Assembly (NCBI GenBank): GCA_938091475.1
Contig: CALLJI010000101.1
Coordinates: 1-12,034, forward strand
DNA: 12,034 nucleotides
DNA from: an uncultured Caldimicrobium sp.
GTDB lineage: Bacteria > Desulfobacterota > Thermodesulfobacteria > Thermodesulfobacteriales > Thermodesulfobacteriaceae
Reading direction: 5' to 3'
Shown piece after piece: positions 7,879 to 12,034 of this stretch (the stretch's first letter is position 1; every line of letters begins with the position of its first letter). Below the pieces are notes generated by a model. That model ran no database searches, was not told the DNA's origin, and was given only the letters and a program-made list of their open reading frames with translations. A program made the translations under genes and the position numbers.

Positions 7879-8268
7879 CTAACGTTTGGAATATTGCTGA
7901 CCTCTTCTTGCTCCTCTTAAGCCATACTTCTTTCTTTCTTTTTCTCTGGGATCTCTTGTGACATAACCAGCTTTTCTCAAAAGAGGTTTTAGCTCTTCTT
8001 TAAATTGCACAAGGGCTCTGGCTATGCCGTGTCTTATAGCTTCTGCTTGGGCACTTTTACCACCACCTTCAACTGTGCACATTACATCAAACTTCCCCAA
8101 AAGACCTGTTACTCTAAAAGGAGCATATATCACATCTTCTGCAACAATATGATCCCTGAAATACTCATTATAGGGTATGCCGTTTACAGAAACTTGTCCT
8201 TTACCTGGATAAATCCAAACTCGTGCAATAGCTGTTTTTCTCTTACCTGTGGCATAAAATCTATCCAT
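7879..8268 (-). CDS. rpsI: 30S ribosomal protein S9
   Basis: The 129-residue protein matches S9 throughout: FYATGKRKTAIARVWI at the start, KGQVSVNG, VEGGGKSAQAEAIRHGIARAL, KPLLRKAGYVTRDPREKERKKYG and the basic tail ending QQYSKR. The C-terminal KR end reaches the P-site tRNA in the ribosome. An AAAGGAGGT ribosome binding site overlaps the rplM stop codon region. It is cotranscribed with rplM, as in most bacteria. Confidence 0.97.
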   Translation of the reverse strand: MDRFYATGKRKTAIARVWIYPGKGQVSVNGIPYNEYFRDHIVAEDVIYAPFRVTGLLGKFDVMCTVEGGGKSAQAEAIRHGIARALVQFKEELKPLLRKAGYVTRDPREKERKKYGLRGARRGQQYSKR

Positions 8269-8285
8269 TTTTTTCTCTACCTCCT

Positions 8286-8735
8286 TTAAATTTCTATTAA
8301 TTTAGGATTTTGAGCTTGATGAGGGTGAGCCTCCCCTGCATAAATTTTTAGTTTCTTTAAAAGTTTATCTCTCATTCTATTTTTAGGGAGCATTCCCTTA
8401 ACAGCTAAATAGAGAATTTGTTCTGGTTTTTGTTGAAGAAGTTCTCTTGCACTTTTTAATTTTAGCCCACCCATATAACCACTATGTCTTCTATAAAGCT
8501 TTTGGTCAAGTTTTTTCCCAGTAAGGCGAATCTTATCAACATTAATGATAACAAAGAAATCAGCTTGATCTACATGAGGTGCATAATCAGGACGATGTTT
8601 CCCTTGGAGGAGGGAAGCAATTTGGGAAGCAAGTCTTCCTAAAATTTGATTTTTGGCATCAATTAAGTACCAGTTTCTTTTAACCTCTTCTTTTTTCACC
8701 CATGGAGTTTGGGTAGTTAAAAAGGATGATGACAT
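8286..8735 (-). CDS. rplM: 50S ribosomal protein L13
   Basis: The 149-residue protein is L13, an early assembly protein of the large subunit. Landmarks are RNWYLIDAKNQILGRLASQIA, LQGKHRPDYAPHVDQADFFV, NVDKIRLTGKKLDQKLYRRHSGYMGGLK and the conserved GMLPKNRMRDKLLKKLKIY near the end, followed by HPHQAQNP. The N-terminus is slightly extended (MSSSFLTTQTPWVKKEEVKR). The ATG has GGGAGG 9 nt upstream. It is the first gene of the five-gene minus-strand operon, under the promoter at 8778-8805. Confidence 0.97.
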   Translation of the reverse strand: MSSSFLTTQTPWVKKEEVKRNWYLIDAKNQILGRLASQIASLLQGKHRPDYAPHVDQADFFVIINVDKIRLTGKKLDQKLYRRHSGYMGGLKLKSARELLQQKPEQILYLAVKGMLPKNRMRDKLLKKLKIYAGEAHPHQAQNPKLIEI

Positions 8736-8777
8736 TTCCTTAATCCTCCCTTAAAAATTATCTTTAGTTTTGGCTCT

Positions 8778-8805
8778 AATTTAAGCGAATTTTGAAATTT
8801 GTCAA
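8778..8805 (-). promoter_or_regulatory. Sigma-70 promoter of the rplM-rpsI-argC-truA-aspC operon
   Basis: On the minus strand a consensus TTGACA (8800-8805) is followed after 16 nt by TAAATT (8778-8783), about 42 nt before the rplM start codon. The GTGG tip of repeat unit U2 begins 17 nt upstream of the -35. Confidence 0.75.
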
Positions 8806-8822
8806 GCTTTTATGGAGAATAT

Positions 8823-8937
8823 GTGGTTACTATTTTAAAATGTCACACTTAATTACTATTTTGGAATGTCACATAAGAGGTGCGGTATGCTTTACCAAAA
8901 AAGATTTTGTTTGTAGGGGCACGGCACAGCCGTGCCC
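8823..8937 (+). repeat. Boundary repeat unit U2 with doubled tip, plus one REP
   Basis: This unit has the same order as the one at 1520-1609, but its tip is doubled. TTACTATTTT-AAAATGTCACA occurs at 8827-8847 and again, with two changes, at 8853-8873, a 26-bp period. The AAGAGGTGCGGTATGCTTTACC segment and a linker then lead into a REP (8913-8937). It lies directly upstream of the rplM promoter. Tandem short repeats at an element end recall IS21-family termini, but no transposase gene is present. Confidence 0.75.
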
Positions 8938-9019
8938 AAGAGGTTTTTTGTAGGGGCAGGGCTTGCCCCTGCCCAAGGGGTTTAAAACGATCTTGGGCAG
9001 CCACAAGGGCTGCCCCTAC
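8913..9019 (+). repeat. 107-bp REP-triplet unit, copy A
   Basis: Three REPs (two forward, one inverted) and their spacers form a unit repeated directly at 9204-9310 with four mismatches by eye and no indel. The spacers (AAGAGGTTTTTT and AAGGGGTTTAAAACGATCTT) are conserved too, so this is a segmental duplication and not independent insertion. Confidence 0.85.
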
Positions 9020-9033
9020 AATTTTTCAATTTT

Positions 9034-9134
9034 GGGCAAATCGTGATTTGCCTTAAAAAACGGGGCAATTCTTGAATTGCCCCTACCAATTCAAACCTTT
9101 AAACCATTTTGGGCACAGCATGCTGTGCCCCTAC
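9034..9134 (+). repeat. 101-bp REP-triplet unit shared with block 4 (11508-11607)
   Basis: Partner of the unit at 11508-11607. Its three hairpins have cores CAAATCGTGATTTG, CAATTCTTGAATTG and CACAGCATGCTGTG. The orientation is the same in both copies. Confidence 0.8.
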
Positions 9135-9203
9135 ATTTTTTGTATTATTCACAAAATTTTTAAAATTGTAGGGGCACGACATGTCGTGCCCAAAGATTTA
9201 AAT

Positions 9204-9310
9204 GTAGGGGCACGGCACAGCCGTGCCCAAGAGGTTTTTTGTAGGGGCTGGGCTTGCCCCTGCCCAAGGGGTTTAAAACGATCTTGGGCAGCCGAAAGGG
9301 CTGCACCTAC
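9204..9310 (+). repeat. 107-bp REP-triplet unit, copy B
   Basis: Second copy of the unit at 8913-9019. The differences are A to T in the middle hairpin (CAGGG to CTGGG), two changes in the loop of the third (CCACAAGGG to CCGAAAGGG) and C to A near the end (CTGCCCC to CTGCACC). Confidence 0.85.
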
Positions 9311-9407
9311 ATTCAGGGCAACCGTAAGGGCTGCCCCTACTTATATCTTTTATTCTTAGACACAGCGTGCTGTGCCCGTGTAATTTTTGAAACATTCTCT
9401 ATAAGGG

Positions 9408-9435
9408 TTGACTTTCAGATTTAAAATTTTAAAAT
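9408..9435 (+). promoter_or_regulatory. Probable promoter of the UGA-containing Cys-rich gene
   Basis: TTGACT (9408-9413) and TAAAAT (9430-9435) are separated by 16 nt, about 38 nt before the start codon. Upstream, ATTCTCTATAAGGG resembles ATTCTCCATAAAAGC at the same place before the rplM -35. Confidence 0.65.
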
Positions 9436-9472
9436 ATTTTAGTAAATTAATAAATAAAAAGGAGGTGCTGTG

Positions 9473-9967
9473 ATGGTGGTTAATGCTTATTATATTTTGA
9501 AAAAATGGCGGGTCCCGATTTTAATTTTCTCTTTTATCTTAATCGTGATTTCTTCGGTTAATTTAATTGTCAGTCCTGCTCAAGGAAAAAGACCTTTACC
9601 AGAGTTTAAAAATCTGCAAGAGAATACAAGTAAGTTTATAAGATATTATTATAATATCCAGCTTACAGCATCAGAACAGAGGATTCTTGAAAAGGCCCTC
9701 TCAGAAATCCCTGCTCCCTGCTGTTCAGATTATACTGCCCTAACCTGTTGATGCCAGTGCAATCTTTACAGATCCTGGATGGGTCTTGCAAAGTGGATGA
9801 TCAAAGAGGGTTATAATATTGAAGAAATAAAGGAAGTAGTTATTAAATGGTTAAAGTTTACTAATCCCTCTGGTTATACAGGAGATGGTTGTTATAAAGG
9901 GAACTGTGAAAAACCTTTTGTAAAGAATGGTTGTGGTGGAATGAACCCCTCTATCATCAGATGGTGA
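9473..9967 (+). CDS. Cys-rich exported protein with in-frame UGA; candidate selenoprotein
   Basis: I do not recognise a named family. From ATG 9473 (GGAGG 7 nt upstream; GTG 9470 is an alternative) the frame gives 92 residues, a TGA at 9749-9751, then 71 more codons to TGA 9965-9967. Residues 14-33 are one hydrophobic segment, a signal peptide or anchor (SPAQG follows), so the rest is probably periplasmic. The UGA, residue 93, lies in APCC-N7-C-U-C-x-C (C83, C84, C92, U93, C94, C96). The tail adds C140, C145 and C154 in GDGCYKGNCEKPFVKNGCGG. The downstream part stays protein-like, with an amphipathic EEIKEVVIKWLKF helix. Selenocysteine insertion is the preferred reading, as a SECIS-like hairpin follows. 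A nonsense mutation from TGT/TGC or a sequencing error remains possible. The role could be thiol redox or metal/metalloid binding, unproven. Confidence 0.7.
9749..9790 (+). promoter_or_regulatory. UGA codon with bacterial SECIS-like stem-loop
   Basis: After the UGA (9749-9751), AGAUCC (9770-9775) pairs with GGGUCU (9781-9786), six pairs with one U-G, around the loop UGGAU (9776-9780). A lower stem UGCA (9758-9761) with UGCA (9787-9790) can add four pairs across an 8-nt bulge. The loop begins 24 nt after the UGA and has G at its second position. Both fit the published bacterial SECIS pattern (loop about 16-37 nt downstream, G in the first two loop bases). An alternative fold, CCAG/CTGG with AUCU/AGAU, competes. 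Confidence 0.5.
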
Positions 9968-10011
9968 AAAATTATCAAAAAAACTTTGTCATACGCTAAC
10001 ATATAAAAATC

Positions 10012-10145
10012 GGGCAGCCGCAAGGGCTGCCCCTACGGTTTTTAAATTCTTGAGCTCAGCAAGACGGCCCCTACGAATTTTTATTTCTGGGTAAATTGTG
10101 ATTTACCTCTACAATTTATTTAATTTTTGGCACAGCATGCAGCGC
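10012..10145. repeat. REP-like palindromes, block 3
   Basis: Four inverted-orientation copies follow the Cys-rich gene: a perfect one at 10012-10036 (GGGCAGCCGCAAGGGCTGCC then CCTAC), degenerate ones at 10052-10074 and 10129-10145, and 10089-10112, whose arms are GTAAAT/ATTTAC. The rest of the gap up to 10211 shows nothing recognisable. The first hairpin lies 45 nt after the stop codon and might help end transcription, but it has no U-tract. Confidence 0.7.
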
Positions 10146-10211
10146 CACTCCAATCATTCTCACAGGCTTAATGGTTATATTGTGAAAGCCAGTTGAATCT
10201 AAATTATGAGT

Positions 10212-11180
10212 TCAGTTACCTCTTCGGAAGCTTATGAGAAGTCTTGCTATTAAGAGAAGTATAGGAAGTTCAATCACTGGACCAAGGATAATGGCAAGAT
10301 AAACCAAAGGTTTGCCTGGAAAGGCCACCACCGCAATTCCTATTACTGCCTCTGAATTCCTGGCTGTGGTCGTAAAGGCTAAGGTTACTATATCTTCATA
10401 GTTCAACTTAAAAATTCTGCCAATAAGTAGGGCAAGTAGAAAAAGGATTAAAAAGAAGACTATCAGAAAGAGGATAAGTAAGGTTAGTTTGGGCAGTTCC
10501 ATAAAGTGGATAGTTTTCTGAGAAATAAACATACTTATGATTACAACTACCAGTGCCCAAAGTTTAATCTCACTCAATAGAGTTTTAAAAGGACCGTAGA
10601 AAAAATCTCTTCCCTTTTTATTAATGATTACTCTTTGCCCTAAGTAAGCTAAAATAAAGGGGGCTACAAGAAAGAGCATTATACTTCTGATTAAAACAGA
10701 TAAATCTACAGGTATGACTTTTCCTATAAGCACATATAGATAAAAGGGCATTAAGAGGACTTGCAAAGTAATATTCCAGGGAAGAAGGGCTATTCCCCAG
10801 GCTACATTTCCTTTGGCTATATCAGTGAAGATTAGATACCAGCCTATACAAGGAGTAAGAGTATAGAGAATTGCTCCAGCCCAAAAATCCGGATAGTTTT
10901 TAAGCACAAGTAAGCCCAAGGTCCACGAAAAGGCTGGTATAAAAAGAAAATTTATCAAGAGGGCAAGAAGTGTAGGTTTTAGTTTAGTAAAAGCTCTCCC
11001 CACATCTTTTATTTCTACGGGAAGCATAACAGCTAAGATTACTAAAAATACCCCTATTTCCGTTAAATATAAAAATAGGGAAATTTCCCTTCCAATTATT
11101 CTCTGAAAAATTAAACCTAAAATAACAGCTCCAAGGAGTATGAAGGGTTTCTCTTTGTCTTTGGTTGAAAGTTTAGCCAT
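10212..11180 (-). CDS. ACR3/BASS-superfamily permease (arsenite-type transporter)
   Basis: This 322-residue inner-membrane protein has about ten hydrophobic segments and short loops, as in the bile acid:sodium symporter/ACR3 superfamily. TPCIGWYLIFTDIAKGN (109-125), with C111, matches the ACR3 segment around the essential Cys before xLAKGD. FTTTARNSEAVIGIAVVAFPG (269-289), with N275 and E277, matches the ACR3 segment holding the essential Glu, and GPVIELPIL follows as in ACR3. This favours metalloid oxyanion efflux over bile-acid-type uptake. Divergence from typical ACR3 is clear and no arsR, arsC or arsM lies nearby, so the substrate is open. The ATG has GGAG about 11 nt upstream. It converges with the Cys-rich gene at 9473-9967. 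Confidence 0.75.
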   Translation of the reverse strand: MAKLSTKDKEKPFILLGAVILGLIFQRIIGREISLFLYLTEIGVFLVILAVMLPVEIKDVGRAFTKLKPTLLALLINFLFIPAFSWTLGLLVLKNYPDFWAGAILYTLTPCIGWYLIFTDIAKGNVAWGIALLPWNITLQVLLMPFYLYVLIGKVIPVDLSVLIRSIMLFLVAPFILAYLGQRVIINKKGRDFFYGPFKTLLSEIKLWALVVVIISMFISQKTIHFMELPKLTLLILFLIVFFLILFLLALLIGRIFKLNYEDIVTLAFTTTARNSEAVIGIAVVAFPGKPLVYLAIILGPVIELPILLLIARLLISFRRGN

Positions 11181-11216
11181 AACAATTGAGCTCCAACAAA
11201 ACTCACTACAAAAGAT

Positions 11217-11244
11217 GTTATATCACCATTTAACCCTTTTCCAA
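11217..11244 (-). promoter_or_regulatory. Probable promoter of the ACR3/BASS permease gene
   Basis: On the minus strand, TTGGAA (11239-11244) is followed after 16 nt by TATAAC (11217-11222), about 37 nt before the start codon. A GTGG repeat tip begins 17 nt upstream of the -35. Confidence 0.55.
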
Positions 11245-11261
11245 GAGGGTAATTTTAAAAG

Positions 11262-11286
11262 GTGGTTAATATTTTTAAATGTCACA
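11262..11286 (+). repeat. Boundary repeat tip U3 (without the rest of the unit)
   Basis: GTGGTTAATATTTTTAAATG followed by TCACA matches the tip of the other boundary units with a few changes, but the GGTGCGATAT...CTTTACC segment is missing and a REP-like sequence starts at 11293. With the inverted copy ending at 11884 it flanks the block 4 array. Confidence 0.65.
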
Positions 11287-11292
11287 GATTTT

Positions 11293-11816
11293 GTAGGAGG
11301 GGCTATTCACGAATCGCCCCTAAATTTGTAGGGGCACGGCACCGCCGTGCCCAATGCGGGCAGGGGCTGGGCTTTTCCCAGCCCGAAAGCATTAATTTGT
11401 AGGGGCATGGCATTGCCGTGCCCAATGCGAGCAGCCACAAGGGCTGCCCCTACGATTTTTATTAATTCTTTGGCTCAGCGTGCTGAGCCCTTACGAATTT
11501 TATTTATGGGCAAATCGTGTTTGTCTTAAAAAACGGGGCAATTCTTGAATTGCCCCTACCAATTCAAACCTTTGAATCGTTTTGGGCTCAGCATGCTGAG
11601 CCCCTACATTTTTTTCAAAGCCAAAAATATTAAAAAAGAAGGGGCACGAAATGTCGTGCCTAAGAGATTTTAGGCGTAGGGGCGATTCACGAATCGCCCC
11701 AAGTTTTTTTGGTAGGGGCACGGCATTGCCGTGCCCAGGAGGATTTTATTTGTAGGGGCAGGGCTTGTCTTAGCCCGAAAAGGGTTTAATTGTGGGGTAC
11801 GGCGGTGCGGAGCCCC
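11293..11816. repeat. REP-like palindrome array, block 4
   Basis: About fourteen hairpins lie here: forward copies at 11328-11352, 11399-11423, 11676-11700 (CGATTCACGAATCG core), 11712-11736 and 11752-11775; inverted ones at 11430-11453, 11471-11494, 11535-11559 and 11584-11607; and degenerate or altered ones at 11293-11322, 11358-11384 (CTGGGCTTTTCCCAG), 11508-11525, 11640-11661 and 11793-11816. No gene is supported between 11181 and 11971; frames across the array read VGAxHAxP-type peptides, which are translated hairpins. Confidence 0.85.
11508..11607 (+). repeat. 100-bp REP-triplet unit shared with block 2 (9034-9134)
   Basis: Three inverted-orientation hairpins and spacers (AAAAAACGGGG, then CTACCAATTCAAACCTTT) match 9034-9134 closely. 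The third hairpin has CTCAGCATGCTGAG where the other copy has CACAGCATGCTGTG, so both arms changed together. The first hairpin has lost a base and an arm match here. Confidence 0.8.
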
Positions 11817-11884
11817 AACAAAGAAAACCATTTTGGTAAAGCATATCACACCTCTAAAATGTGACATTTCAAAATAGTAACCAC
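11793..11884 (-). repeat. Boundary repeat unit U4, inverted
   Basis: On the minus strand the unit reads GTGGTTAC, AATGTCACA, then AGAGGTGTGATATGCTTTACC, CAAAATGGTTTTC and a degraded REP (GGGGCTCCGCACCGCCGTAC). It is closest to the unit at 1520-1609 in the linker and to 8823-8937 in the GGTGYGRTATGCTTTACC segment. It is opposite in orientation to both. Its tip ends 18 nt before a -35 box. Confidence 0.75.
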
Positions 11885-11902
11885 AACATTCTCCCACTTT
11901 CC

Positions 11903-11931
11903 TTGACAGGATGTTTATAAGAAGTTAAAAT
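11903..11931 (+). promoter_or_regulatory. Strong sigma-70-type promoter
   Basis: A consensus TTGACA (11903-11908), a 17-nt spacer and TAAAAT (11926-11931) form the best promoter match in the window. It reads rightward into the gene starting near 11972. Confidence 0.75.
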
Positions 11932-11971
11932 TTAAGTCTATTAAAATAAATTTTTAAGGGTAAAAGGGGCT

Positions 11972-12034
11972 GTGCAAGAGGACTTAAAAGAAAGGGTTTA
12001 TAACTTAGTAGAATTAGCTATTTTGAGAAAGGGT
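11972..12034 (+). CDS. Start of an unidentified gene (partial, 21 codons)
   Basis: A frame from GTG 11972, with AAAGGGG just upstream, stays open to the window end and reads MQEDLKERVYNLVELAILRK plus G. The promoter at 11903-11931 and a leader of about 35 nt support a real gene. The fragment is too short to identify. A RimP-like N-terminus is conceivable but is only a guess. The short SD-to-GTG spacing leaves the start uncertain. Confidence 0.5.
   Translation, partial: MQEDLKERVYNLVELAILRKG

Larger units (their letters stand above)
8913..9382. repeat. REP-like palindrome array, block 2
   Basis: About twelve hairpins fill this gap. Forward copies (GTAG first) are at 8913-8937, 8950-8974, 9168-9191, 9204-9228 and 9241-9265. 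Inverted copies (ending CTAC) are at 8995-9019, 9062-9086, 9111-9134, 9286-9310 and 9316-9340. A copy at 9034-9055 lacks the CTAC end, and a degenerate one is at 9360-9382. Inner arms include CACGGC...GCCGTG, CAGGGCTTGCCCCTG, CAGCC...GGGCTG, CAATTCTTGAATTG, CACAGCATGCTGTG and CACGACATGTCGTG. Short frames read across these hairpins are not credible genes. Confidence 0.85.

Noticed and set aside
8005..8289. 94-codon plus-strand frame over rpsI
   Set aside because: It lies antisense to an unmistakable S9 gene and has no family features.
9072..9359. 95-codon frame rich in VGARH and AAPT repeats
   Set aside because: It follows the REP hairpins exactly and has no SD or promoter of its own; it is a repeat artefact.
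11347..11897. Open frames of 60-75 codons on both strands over block 4
   Set aside because: They are REP translations (VGAQHAEP, GMALPCP) and overlap each other on opposite strands.

Overview
The window reads as a chromosomal segment of a low-GC, Gram-negative (outer-membrane) bacterium. LolA and an outer-membrane-type glycine-zipper lipoprotein imply two membranes. The AT-rich codon use, the compact rplM-rpsI-argC-truA-aspC order and the protein style suggest a thermophilic Thermodesulfobacteriota-like lineage; that placement is an inference.

Layout. 1-183: the end of a RelA/SpoT-type (p)ppGpp enzyme, meeting rpmB (L28, minus strand) tail to tail. About 460-972: a dense array of short GTAGGGGC...GCCC hairpin repeats (REP-like). 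1094-1450: tmRNA (ssrA, minus strand) encoding the tag ANDYAYALAA. 1671-4788: a plus-strand run of ftsK, lolA and a small lipoprotein; the lolA signal peptide is encoded inside the 3' end of ftsK. 4798-8735: a minus-strand operon rplM-rpsI-argC-truA-aspC with a clear promoter at 8778-8805. 8823-11884: an accessory segment holding REP arrays, a Cys-rich exported protein interrupted by one in-frame UGA (selenoprotein candidate) and a convergent ACR3/BASS-type permease. It is bounded by inverted copies of a separate repeat. 11903-12034: a strong promoter and the first codons of an unidentified plus-strand gene.

The most interesting points are these. First, the UGA at 9749-9751 lies in a Cys cluster (C-U-C-x-C), the frame stays open for 71 codons after it, and a SECIS-like hairpin lies at the right distance. 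Second, the REP hairpins share an invariant outer part but carry many different inner arms that remain self-complementary, including a compensatory arm swap between two otherwise near-identical 100-bp units. Third, a 25-bp sequence (GTGGTTAC...AATGTCACA) occurs four times with its GTGG end 17-18 nt upstream of a -35 box, each time beside a REP array.

The housekeeping genes cover translation (L28, L13, S9, TruA, tmRNA), stringent response, chromosome segregation, lipoprotein transport and arginine/aspartate-family amino-acid metabolism. The accessory pair may concern thiol, metal or metalloid handling, but nothing in the sequence proves it.
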